DNA of 64,000 nt, taken from assembly GCF_004335085.1 (NCBI RefSeq), contig NZ_RQRS01000004.1, forward strand, positions 63,305 through 127,304, read 5' to 3'. Numbering within the stretch: position 1 is the first letter of the stretch; each line of letters starts with the position of its first letter. This stretch comes from Pedobacter nototheniae. GTDB lineage: Bacteria > Bacteroidota > Bacteroidia > Sphingobacteriales > Sphingobacteriaceae. Shown here one piece after another: positions 19,881-28,029 of the stretch. The translations under genes and the position numbers were made by a program. The notes below the pieces were generated by a model, which did no database searches, was not told the DNA's origin, and saw only the letters and a program-made list of their open reading frames with translations.

Positions 19881-22319
19881 ATGTTATTTTCTAAATTTCC
19901 TCTATTAAAAAAGCTAATCTGCGTAATAGTTTTTATTTCGATTTCGGCGATACTTCATGCGCAAACCAATTATCAAATAAAAGGGGAGGTGCTTGATGAA
20001 AAGCAAATTCCGTTACCATTTGTTCAAGCTAGTTTAAAACGCAGTGTGGATTCTGTGCTCATTAAAACCATTTTATCTGATGAGCAAGGTAAATTTGTTT
20101 TTAATGTATCCTCTGGTAAATACATTATTCAAATTTTTATGATGGGTTATTTGCCTTACCAAACTAATGTACAGGTATTGGCTAACAGCGTTGTAAACAT
20201 TGGTAAAATTCAATTAACGCCACAAGCAAGGCAGTTGGGCACTGTTAATGTTGCTGCATCATTGCCGTTTATAGAGCGAAAGGCAGATAAGATTGTTGTA
20301 AACTTAAATGGACTTGGATCTGGAGCACCAATTTTAGAGGTAATGAATCAATTGCCAGGTGTACAAGTTTCGCCTAATGAAACCCTAAGTTTAAATGGTA
20401 GGCCAGTACAGATTTATATTGATGGAAAGGCAAGTACGTTATCTGTTGAGGCGCTTGCAGGATTGTTAAGGGGTACATCATCATCATCTATCCAAAAAGT
20501 AGAGCTTATTGCGCAACCATCTGCAAAGTATGATGCTGCAGGTAACGGTGGAATTATTAATCTGGTTAGAAAGAAAAATTATAAAGCAGGTTTAAATGGA
20601 AATATGTACGCAGGTGCTGGTGTAGGCAAATATTTAAAAGCCAATGATGGGTTTAACTTAAATTATAAAGGGAAAAATTTTAACCTTTTATTAAGTGCTG
20701 ATTATTCTTTCAATAAGTATTTTGTAAACTCCTTTATCACTACTGATTTTTTTAAGGATAACAATCAGCTTACAGGGCGTTCTTTATCTGATATTTACAG
20801 CGTAAGGCGCAACGCAAATTATACCCCAAATTTAGGTTTAGATTTATACCTTTCTAAAAAAACAACGTTATCGGCATCCATAAAACCTGGTTTTGCTACA
20901 TTTAATAAAGATGCTTCATCTATTAATTCCAATTTTGGTGCAACAGAAAATCTATTAAACAAATCTGTTTTTTCAAACTTGGTTGCTACCAGCTCAACTA
21001 ATTTTTCTTCTGGTTTGCATTTACAGCAAGATATTGATACCACAGGCAAGCAACTTACAGCAGATTTGGATTATTATCGCTTTGGAAATTATAGTAACCA
21101 AAACAATAACAACACTAGTTTTAATGCCACCGGAGATATTTTAAATGTAGAGCCAAGTCTTTTTAACCAGGATAGGGTTTTTAGTGTTTATGCGGCAAAG
21201 GTTGATTATGTATTGCCCCTTGGAAAAGGTAAACAATTAGAAACAGGAATTAAATCTAGTTATGTAGTATCTAATAATTCAAATGAGCTTTTTAATGCCA
21301 ATGGAAATGCGAACATTTTAGGTGTTTCTGATTTTGATGCCTTTGCCTACAAAGAAAATGTATCTGCAATTTATGGTACTTATAGTTTTAACGGCAAAAA
21401 GCTTTCTTATAATTTGGGTCTGCGTGGCGAATATACATGGGGCAAAGGAAACGAACAGGTAAGTGGTTTAAACTTTAGCCGTAACTATTTTCAACTCTTT
21501 CCATCACTTCATATCGATTATAAGTTATCAACCTCCAATAGTTTGTTTTTTAGCTTAAATAAAAGAATAGAAAGACCTGGATACGAAAATCTGAATCCTT
21601 TGATAAGGATTATAAATTCCACCAATCTGCAGCAAGGTAATCCATCGTTGCTGCCTGTAAAATCATATAATATAGAACTAAGTTATGGCTATAAAAATCA
21701 GTTCTTTTTTGGCGGTAATTACAGTTTAAGTGTTGATGATTTTACCTCCATTACAGTTCCATATTCTACAGGAATAACTTCAACAAAACCTGGCAATGCA
21801 GACTATAGCCAATATTATTCCCTTTTTGCCATTTATAATAAATCCATATTTCAATGGTGGACAACCAGTTCTAATTTAATTTTATCCCGTAGGAGTTTTA
21901 AAGGAATGTTAAACGGAAATTTGTTAGAAACCAATGGCATTTTTGGATTATCAGCATCGTTATATAATAGTTTCAATATTACTAAAACAACATCTATCAT
22001 GTTTTTATTCAATTACCGTAGCAAAAATGTAGATAGAACCATTACCAATGATGCTTATGCTACGCTTACCACTGGCATACGGCAAACTCTTTTAAATAAA
22101 AAGGCATCTCTACAGCTCAACTTTATGGATATATTTAAATCATATAAAAATAGCTACTACCAAAATTCGGGATTAATACAACAACAATGGCTTAACCAAT
22201 ATGAAACCCGATCAATTAAATTAAACTTGAGTTACAGCTTTGGCGGGGCAGTAAAAAATATAAAAAGAAGCAACGGAGCAGATGAAGAAAGGAACCGAAC
22301 AACTTTGAAAGAGAATTAA
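19881..22319 (+). CDS. TonB-dependent outer-membrane receptor with CarboxypepD_reg-like domain
   Basis: An 812-residue outer-membrane protein. It has a signal peptide (ending near LHAQ, 28), a CarboxypepD_reg-like sandwich (about 32-115), a plug domain (about 125-230, VMNQLPGVQVSP and GGIINLVRKKN) and a barrel of the 'outer membrane protein beta-barrel family' type. It is shorter than SusC and has no SusD partner, so its ligand may be a small molecule, peptide or metal complex. Its promoter carries a palindrome like the one at the blaI-like gene, so it is the likely target of that repressor-protease pair. Confidence 0.85.
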   Translation: MLFSKFPLLKKLICVIVFISISAILHAQTNYQIKGEVLDEKQIPLPFVQASLKRSVDSVLIKTILSDEQGKFVFNVSSGKYIIQIFMMGYLPYQTNVQVLANSVVNIGKIQLTPQARQLGTVNVAASLPFIERKADKIVVNLNGLGSGAPILEVMNQLPGVQVSPNETLSLNGRPVQIYIDGKASTLSVEALAGLLRGTSSSSIQKVELIAQPSAKYDAAGNGGIINLVRKKNYKAGLNGNMYAGAGVGKYLKANDGFNLNYKGKNFNLLLSADYSFNKYFVNSFITTDFFKDNNQLTGRSLSDIYSVRRNANYTPNLGLDLYLSKKTTLSASIKPGFATFNKDASSINSNFGATENLLNKSVFSNLVATSSTNFSSGLHLQQDIDTTGKQLTADLDYYRFGNYSNQNNNNTSFNATGDILNVEPSLFNQDRVFSVYAAKVDYVLPLGKGKQLETGIKSSYVVSNNSNELFNANGNANILGVSDFDAFAYKENVSAIYGTYSFNGKKLSYNLGLRGEYTWGKGNEQVSGLNFSRNYFQLFPSLHIDYKLSTSNSLFFSLNKRIERPGYENLNPLIRIINSTNLQQGNPSLLPVKSYNIELSYGYKNQFFFGGNYSLSVDDFTSITVPYSTGITSTKPGNADYSQYYSLFAIYNKSIFQWWTTSSNLILSRRSFKGMLNGNLLETNGIFGLSASLYNSFNITKTTSIMFLFNYRSKNVDRTITNDAYATLTTGIRQTLLNKKASLQLNFMDIFKSYKNSYYQNSGLIQQQWLNQYETRSIKLNLSYSFGGAVKNIKRSNGADEERNRTTLKEN

Positions 22320-22465
22320 TAATAGTATTTGATGAATCCTTTATTCAAAGAATAAAAATGGTTTAGATAAATATTGAATAATTACTTCTTCATTTAATCG
22401 TTACAATTTTATTATCACGGATTTTATATCTTGTCACTTTAAATGCGAATCATTCTTCAAAATTT

Positions 22466-23743
22466 ATGAAAATACTTCTTATAAATCTTTATTGTATTCT
22501 TTTTTTAACTTTAATCGCTTCTGCACAGAAAAAAGAGCTCACCCTAATAAACCCTTTAGCACAACCGCGTACTGATGAATTAATTGTAATTAAGAGATTT
22601 TCTGTGCAAAATTTATTAGGTGGAAAGAATAAAGCATCTTATTTAAACATAACAGATCCATCAGGAAAAGAGCTGCTTGTTCAGTTTAATGATCTTAATT
22701 TGGATGGAAATTGGGATGAAGCCGTATTTTTATATTCGTTTAAACCATCAGAAAAAGTTAAGTTTATAGTTACAGGAACCAATAAACAACATAATGAAGC
22801 TGTTGTAAGGGCACATGTAAGACATCGTAGAAAAAATGCTAATGATACTTTTGCCCCTGCAATTAATCGTGATTCTATTCCGGCAGGACAAGCAAATACT
22901 GATTTCTCTAAAACTAAATTGCCACCATTTTTAACCGAAGGTCCTGCCTGGGAAAATGATAAAGTAGGTTTTAGATTATATTTTGATGTACGCAACGGCA
23001 AGGATATTTGGGGCAAAACTACATCAGCAATGATGATGGATACCGTTGGTGCAAACCCCGCACTTATTTATCACAACAGGGCAGATTGGGGGATGGATGT
23101 ATATAAGGTAGGTTCATCATTAAGTGCCGGTGCCTTAGCCATTAACATAAAGCTTAAAAACGGCAAAGATTCATTAATCAGGCTTGGTGGAAAAAATATG
23201 GGTAAGGTTATTTACCAAAAAATAGTTGATGGCCCATTGGAAGCAAAGTTTAAAATGACTTATCCCGAATGGAATTTTGCATCTGGTTATAATCCTATCT
23301 TTTTAGAAGAAGAAATAAGCATTTGGGGTGGTCAGTATTTTTATGAAAGTAAAATTAAAGTTATAGGAGCACCAAAGGGATCAAATTTAGTAACAGGTTT
23401 TGCTGATTTATTTAAAATTGATGCAGCAACTATAAACACAAAAAATACACAGGTATATTATAGCTATGGCTTGCAAAGTGAAAATAAGGATAATTTAGGA
23501 TTGGCTGTAATGACACCTAAAAGTGAAGTAATTGCAACAGGTAAATCTGCTGCGACAGAAAAGGATATTAAAAACAGTTATTTAGTTTCATTTAAAATCC
23601 CTGAAAAAGAATTTGCTACTTTCCGTTTTTATGCAGCTTGGGCACCAACTGATAAAAGATTTGCTGATAAAACAAGCTTTGAGCAATTTTTACAGCAACA
23701 AGCAGCCTATTATGATGCTAAAATTACGATGCAATGGAAGTAA
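22466..23743 (+). CDS. Secreted DUF4861-like protein
   Basis: A 425-residue protein with a signal peptide (cut near ASAQ, 20). The rest resembles DUF4861 proteins of Bacteroidota (GPAWENDKVGFRLYFD and RADWGMDVYKVG in the middle). These proteins are common in loci that break down acidic polysaccharides. No catalytic residues can be assigned. Its closeness to two sulfatases supports a role with a sulfated or acidic glycan. Family assignment is from memory of the motif pattern. Confidence 0.7.
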   Translation: MKILLINLYCILFLTLIASAQKKELTLINPLAQPRTDELIVIKRFSVQNLLGGKNKASYLNITDPSGKELLVQFNDLNLDGNWDEAVFLYSFKPSEKVKFIVTGTNKQHNEAVVRAHVRHRRKNANDTFAPAINRDSIPAGQANTDFSKTKLPPFLTEGPAWENDKVGFRLYFDVRNGKDIWGKTTSAMMMDTVGANPALIYHNRADWGMDVYKVGSSLSAGALAINIKLKNGKDSLIRLGGKNMGKVIYQKIVDGPLEAKFKMTYPEWNFASGYNPIFLEEEISIWGGQYFYESKIKVIGAPKGSNLVTGFADLFKIDAATINTKNTQVYYSYGLQSENKDNLGLAVMTPKSEVIATGKSAATEKDIKNSYLVSFKIPEKEFATFRFYAAWAPTDKRFADKTSFEQFLQQQAAYYDAKITMQWK

Positions 23744-23801
23744 GCTAACCACCATTTTAATTAACAACTAAAAATAAATTAACCCTCAAAACAAAAGCAA
23801 T

Positions 23802-24269
23802 ATGAACGTTAGAAAAACAGTTTTAATTATTGGCTTTATTATATTTTTTATAGGATTAATCTCCTCATTCGCCATCGATAATTTTTTAGAAAAATATGCT
23901 ATCGATAAAATGATATTGATTATGACTACCTTAATTGGTGGCGTAATATTAGTGCTTTATGGTGCAACAGGTCGATATTTTTTAAAGGCTTTATTGTTCA
24001 TTTTTTGTAGCATCCTATTCTGTATGGGAGCGTGGACCATTTACGAATGGGACAACTGGTGGAGCATATTTGTTGTTTTTTATGTTGGTACAGGAGCCGG
24101 AGTTTCTTCTGCAGTACTTCTACTAATAATCCGTTATTACTTTTTTATAAAGAAAGCCAAAAAGCCATCACTGTTTATTTTAATCCCAATTTATCTTTTA
24201 TTGGTATTCGTTGCTTCTGTTGTGTTTTACTGTGGGCACGATGTAATTTTTGATGTTTTTGGTTATTAA
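23802..24269 (+). CDS. Small multi-pass membrane protein of unknown function
   Basis: This protein has 155 residues with about five hydrophobic helices (near 8-26, 38-58, 62-80, 85-110 and 120-145). A basic MNVRK start orients the N-terminus to the cytoplasm. I do not recognise a family. It is the last plus-strand gene before a strong bidirectional terminator, 58 nt after the DUF4861-like gene, so it may be co-transcribed with it. Confidence 0.7.
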   Translation: MNVRKTVLIIGFIIFFIGLISSFAIDNFLEKYAIDKMILIMTTLIGGVILVLYGATGRYFLKALLFIFCSILFCMGAWTIYEWDNWWSIFVVFYVGTGAGVSSAVLLLIIRYYFFIKKAKKPSLFILIPIYLLLVFVASVVFYCGHDVIFDVFGY

Positions 24270-24286
24270 AAGCATTTCCATTAAAC

Positions 24287-24320
24287 AAAAAAGACCTTGA
24301 ATTAATTCAAGGTCTTTTTT
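24287..24320. terminator. Bidirectional rho-independent terminator
   Basis: A perfect 34-base palindrome built from AAAAAAGACCTTGAATT and its complement lies between two convergent genes. With T runs on both strands it can end transcription from either side. Confidence 0.92.
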
Positions 24321-24336
24321 GTTTTGTATTAAGATT

Positions 24337-24867
24337 TTAAATCTGAGCACTAATTTGTACTCTTCTATTTAGAGTTCTACCTTCCTCTGTACTGTTACTA
24401 CTTACAGGCTCTTTATCTCCGTGACCTTTAATTGTAAAGCGTTTAGGATCAATACCAGCGTTAATTAAATAAGATTTAACAGCATTTGCACGATCTACAG
24501 ATAACGACATATTGTGTGCTGGCGTACCCTCTGCAGAAGAGTGACCATTTAAAACGAATGTAACAGAAGGATTTTTCTTAATCTCTGCAACAACTTTATC
24601 TAAAACTGGAAACGAAGCCGTTTTTAAAACAAATGAATTAAATTCAAATTGAATATTTTCGAAATTATAATTCGGTTTTTCCTCTGGTGCAGGAGCTTCA
24701 GTTTGCTTAGCAGGTTCAGGCTTTTTTTCTTCAACAGGAGGAGGAGTAGGCTTTGCAACAGGTGTAGGATCGGGCTTGGCAACCATCTTTTTTGTTTTAC
24801 AAGAATACATTCCAAGTGTAAACAATGCAATGAGTGCTGTGAATGAAAGTTTTTTCAGGATGTTCAT
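24337..24867 (-). CDS. OmpA-family peptidoglycan-associated lipoprotein
   Basis: The 176-residue lipoprotein has a signal with lipobox MYSC (Cys23), then a Pro/Glu/Lys-rich linker (about 30-68) suited to reach from the outer membrane to the wall. An OmpA C-terminal domain follows, about 70-176, with GHSSAEGTPAHNMSLSVDRA and the NRRVQI end; the Asp and Arg that bind diaminopimelate are in place. It anchors the outer membrane to peptidoglycan. It is probably monocistronic, convergent with the preceding gene. Confidence 0.9.
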   Translation of the reverse strand: MNILKKLSFTALIALFTLGMYSCKTKKMVAKPDPTPVAKPTPPPVEEKKPEPAKQTEAPAPEEKPNYNFENIQFEFNSFVLKTASFPVLDKVVAEIKKNPSVTFVLNGHSSAEGTPAHNMSLSVDRANAVKSYLINAGIDPKRFTIKGHGDKEPVSSNSTEEGRTLNRRVQISAQI

Positions 24868-24986
24868 ATTTTAATTTGTGTTTAAGGCTGCAAGAGTAAT
24901 AAAAATAAAACAATTTGCAATTAAATGATTGCCTATATAACGTCAGATTATCAAAGAACTTACATTACTTACAATTTTAGTACCTT

Positions 24987-25892
24987 TTAGTTTTGCTTCT
25001 CTCCGTGATCTAAATATGGCTCAACGTGAATTAAGGCATTTTTAATATGTAAATCAGATTCCATTAATTCATCTTTTACTTGATGGGCAACTGCATGCGC
25101 ATCAAAAACATTAATATGTCCATCTACCTCAATATGCATATCTACATAATAATCTAATCCCATTTTACGTACATAACATTTTTCTACTCTTTTAACCTCT
25201 TTGTGTAAGGAAGCGATATGACTTATAGCCTCTATCAACTCATCAGAAGGTGCTTTATCCATAATTTCGGCAAATGCCGGACGAATAATTTTAAAGGCGT
25301 TGTAAACAATGAAAAGGCAAGCGAGTAATGCTGCCCAATCATCAGCACCTTCATACCCTTTGCCCAAAAATATAGCAATGCCAATACCTGCAAATGCCGC
25401 AACAGATGTAATGGCATCGCTGCGGTGGTGGTAAGCATCGGCTTGTACAGCCTGACTGTTAATGCGTTTTCCGATGGCGAAAACGTAGCGAAACAATAGT
25501 TCTTTAGTTACAATTACAATTAAAAGGATAATGAGTGTGTATCGTTTGGGTAGTTCATGTGGAGTTTGGATAAAATCAATTGCATGCCAGGCAATCCACC
25601 CAGCAGCCAATAAAAGAAATAAACCAATTAATATTGCCGCCACAGGTTCTGCCTTTCCGTGGCCATACGGGTGACCTTTATCTGGCGGTCTTTGCGCATA
25701 TTTTAAAGCCAGCCACAACAATCCCGAACTAATTACATCTGCCCCAGATTCTGTTGCATCGGCTATTAATGCATAAGATTGACCTAAGTGCCCGGAAATT
25801 CCTTTCACGAAAATTAAAATAATACTGATAACAATTCCAATCTGAGTTGTTCTGATCGCTTCTGATGAAGCAGATCTTTTTTTAGTAGTCAT
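24987..25892 (-). CDS. Cation diffusion facilitator (CDF) metal transporter
   Basis: A 301-residue transporter with six membrane helices and a C-terminal cytoplasmic metallochaperone-like domain (about 205-295). Site A residues are visible in DATESGADVISS (near 45) and in the YHHRSDAITSV segment (near 155), giving a D/D-H/D metal site typical of Fe/Zn or Zn exporters (FieF/MamM-like group). GHPYGHGKAEP is the family loop motif. It exports divalent metal in exchange for protons. Confidence 0.9.
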   Translation of the reverse strand: MTTKKRSASSEAIRTTQIGIVISIILIFVKGISGHLGQSYALIADATESGADVISSGLLWLALKYAQRPPDKGHPYGHGKAEPVAAILIGLFLLLAAGWIAWHAIDFIQTPHELPKRYTLIILLIVIVTKELLFRYVFAIGKRINSQAVQADAYHHRSDAITSVAAFAGIGIAIFLGKGYEGADDWAALLACLFIVYNAFKIIRPAFAEIMDKAPSDELIEAISHIASLHKEVKRVEKCYVRKMGLDYYVDMHIEVDGHINVFDAHAVAHQVKDELMESDLHIKNALIHVEPYLDHGEKQN

Positions 25893-25963
25893 AAAAAAAA
25901 TATAATAATAAATAAGCTTACCTATTTGATTTTAAATAGGTTATAATAAATAATAGAATGTAA

Positions 25964-26344
25964 TTATATGCTTATCTGTGGAGGTCGGTAAAGCTGATCT
26001 AGGTAATTATTTTGAAAAAAATGATCAGGATTACGAGGGCTACAAGAAATGATTTCGGGTTTATTTTGTGCCTGCCAGTTTTTATTTATCTTTTGAAATA
26101 AAAGGTAATGATGGTTTTGTGCTATTTTTTTAAATGGCAGCTTCATATCCCGGTCGCCATCACGATCATTTAAATCTTTTCCCCAGTAATGAATGGATAA
26201 AAAGTTAATAAAGGTAATTTTAGAATCACGTTGCTTATGCTCAATAAAATGACTGGCAAGGATAGGAAGTTTAAAAAACTCTCCAAGTGTGGTGTTGCTC
26301 CAAAGAATTGAAAAAATAAGAAAATTAAGCAAAACCTGTTTCAC
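25964..26344 (-). CDS. Secreted protein of unknown function
   Basis: A 126-residue protein with a hydrophobic N-terminus like a signal peptide (about 1-20). The middle part, LPILASHFIEHKQRD followed by SIHYWGKD and DRDGDRDMKLPF, looks like a small conserved Bacteroidota family that I cannot name. It is rich in His and Asp and lies behind a metal exporter on the same strand, so metal binding is possible but unproven. Confidence 0.6.
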   Translation of the reverse strand: MKQVLLNFLIFSILWSNTTLGEFFKLPILASHFIEHKQRDSKITFINFLSIHYWGKDLNDRDGDRDMKLPFKKIAQNHHYLLFQKINKNWQAQNKPEIISCSPRNPDHFFQNNYLDQLYRPPQISI

Positions 26345-26530
26345 AATGTAAAATTACCAATTCTATTTTAAATTAATCTGGTAATTTTTTTAACAATAAG
26401 TTAAGGTAATATTAGGATAGTAGAATGTTAAAATTATTTGATTTTCTTTTTGCCTAAAATATAAAATGAATAGAAATATATTAAGTTTAAATAGCTAACG
26501 GATGATTTTTAAATTAAAAAGCATCGATTT

Positions 26531-26546
26531 ACGCAAACGTTTGTGT
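26531..26546. promoter_or_regulatory. LacI-type operator, distal site
   Basis: ACGCAAACGTTTGTGT contains CAAACGTTTG, the core typical of LacI-family (PurR/CcpA-like) operators. It lies about 370 bases upstream of two more copies, a distance that would allow DNA looping. Confidence 0.55.
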
Positions 26547-26895
26547 GTTAAATTTTCTTTTTTTGCGCTTAAAACAACTATAAAATCAGTTAAAACCTTC
26601 GTGTTTAAAATACACATTTTAAAGCCGTAAACTATTAAATTGTTTTACTGAAGAATAAAGCCATTTTTAAACCAATCAACTATGATTTTCAGTAATACGA
26701 CAGGAGATTAGCTTTTTGCATTTCAAATATTCCATATTAAGAAAAAGTAGAGCATTTGCCAACATTATTTTAACCGAGATTAATAAAAAAAAATATTTTG
26801 TATACTTAATTGGTAGTTTATTGAAAAATTAAATATAATGAGCATTTTTTTAAGTTAAATTATCGGTTTTTTGATTTAAAAACTGCTTTTATAAT

Positions 26896-26917
26896 CCATT
26901 TCAAACGTTTGAAATGG
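26896..26917. promoter_or_regulatory. LacI-type operator, perfect 22-bp palindrome
   Basis: A perfect 22-base palindrome: arm CCATTTCAAAC followed by its complement, centred at 26906/26907. The core is CAAACGTTTG. It lies about 40 bases upstream of the promoter-like TTTG at 26946. Confidence 0.65.
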
Positions 26918-26919
26918 AA

Positions 26920-26939
26920 AATCAAACGTTTGCGTGATT
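26920..26939. promoter_or_regulatory. LacI-type operator, promoter-proximal site
   Basis: AATCAAACGTTTGCGTGATT has the same CAAACGTTTG core, centred 21 bases (two helical turns) from the previous site, so two dimers could bind side by side on one face. It ends 6 bases before the putative -33 element, which would suit an activator or a repressor. Confidence 0.65.
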
Positions 26940-26945
26940 ATTTTC

Positions 26946-26977
26946 TTTGCCCTCGGGATTTGTTATAAATAACTTGG
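26946..26977 (+). promoter_or_regulatory. Putative promoter of the polysaccharide-utilisation locus
   Basis: TTTG at 26946 and TAACTTGG at 26970 (one mismatch to TAnnTTTG) with a 20-base spacer. Start of transcription would be near 26984, leaving a leader of about 200 bases before the first gene. Confidence 0.45.
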
Positions 26978-27187
26978 CTTTAATCAACAAACTTAACCAT
27001 GATCCCAAATTTACTAACTACTTATCCTGTAAAATGGATAGCTCAGGAAAGAGCATTCTCTTTAAAAAATTTCAGAAAAAAATTATTTGAATTTAGGCTT
27101 CTCCATTAGGAGTTTTTTAACCTGATTAAAATTTAGTTATTCCTGCTCCTGGCAGGCTTTCATTCTTAATTTTCTTAATCTCTAATT

Positions 27188-28000
27188 ATGAGAAATTCAA
27201 CGAAAAAAATGCACTGCGTTTTCTTCGCAGTAGCCCTTTTGTGTCTTTTTTCTTGCAAAAAAGATACTTACACTTCTGATGTATTCCTTCGGAAACAATG
27301 GAAAGTAGAGCTTAACACCACCAATAATGTTCCGGCATTAACAGGCAGAACAGATGTGGCGGTTTGTATGCTATCCTTAATGGATAACAATCAGCTATTT
27401 TATGATATTTATTTTATCAATCCCCTAAATAATGGAGATGCGCCAACATCAGCCAAACTCTTTTTAGGCAATGCCGCTGAAAATGGTTCGGTGCTCATCG
27501 ATTTACAAAATCCAGCTTTCAATACCGATCGGGAAGTGAAGGGAAATTTAACGATAGGTGCGGCAACTATAACCAGCCTTTTAAATGGTCCGGTTTATCT
27601 ACAAGTTAATTCCAATCAGCAAACTGCAGGTTTGGTTAGAGGGCAAATTGATAAAACTGTAAAATTTTCTGCTGATGTAGATTTAGGTAAATACGCTACA
27701 ACGGTTAATACAACAGCCAGCGGGAAAGCTTACATCCGCTTGTTAAGTGATAATTCTCTTGCTTATAAAGTTGAGGTAAATGGCTTGCCAACAGGTGATG
27801 CGTTAACTGGTGCACACTTACATAAAACAGCAGATAATAGCAATGTTTTAACCCTCGTTTCATCGGCTGCTGATTTTAATAAAGCCTTTTTAATTCCAGC
27901 TGCATCCGTTCCGGCATCCAGCATTACAGCAGATCCGCTTTACATAGATGTGCACTCTCAGCTCTATCCGGCAGGATTACTTAAAGGCACCTTGCGATAA
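27188..28000 (+). CDS. CHRD-domain lipoprotein
   Basis: The 270-residue protein has a lipobox LFSC (Cys23) followed by KKD. Two CHRD-like repeats are apparent, about 35-155 and 158-270; both end in a similar phrase (AGLVRGQI and AGLLKGTL), and TGAHLHK is typical of the second. CHRD domains occur in chordin and in many bacterial surface proteins with unknown roles. As the first gene of the locus it may be a surface glycan-binding or accessory lipoprotein. It starts the operon 30 bases before SusC. Confidence 0.8.
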   Translation: MRNSTKKMHCVFFAVALLCLFSCKKDTYTSDVFLRKQWKVELNTTNNVPALTGRTDVAVCMLSLMDNNQLFYDIYFINPLNNGDAPTSAKLFLGNAAENGSVLIDLQNPAFNTDREVKGNLTIGAATITSLLNGPVYLQVNSNQQTAGLVRGQIDKTVKFSADVDLGKYATTVNTTASGKAYIRLLSDNSLAYKVEVNGLPTGDALTGAHLHKTADNSNVLTLVSSAADFNKAFLIPAASVPASSITADPLYIDVHSQLYPAGLLKGTLR

Positions 28001-28029
28001 TTTTTTGGTAAAAAACAAAACAAAATGAA

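Larger units (their letters stand above)
26345..27187. other. Long AT-rich regulatory region upstream of the utilisation locus
   Basis: 843 bases with no convincing gene. The left part (26345-26520) is the upstream region of the minus-strand hypothetical gene. The right part holds three CAAACGTTTG sites, a promoter-like pair and a leader of about 200 bases containing a 36-codon frame (26999-27109) and two short hairpins (CTCC/GGAG near 27103 followed by T6, and CCTGC/GCAGG at 27142-27156). The length is unusual for this gene-dense window. Confidence 0.55.

Noticed and set aside
22681..23016. Minus-strand open frame of 111 codons
   Set aside because: It is the shadow of the DUF4861-like gene, with no signal or family features.
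26999..27109. Short gene of 36 codons upstream of the CHRD gene
   Set aside because: No family, no clear ribosome-binding site and no codon evidence in so short a frame. It is kept only as a possible leader peptide in the findings.
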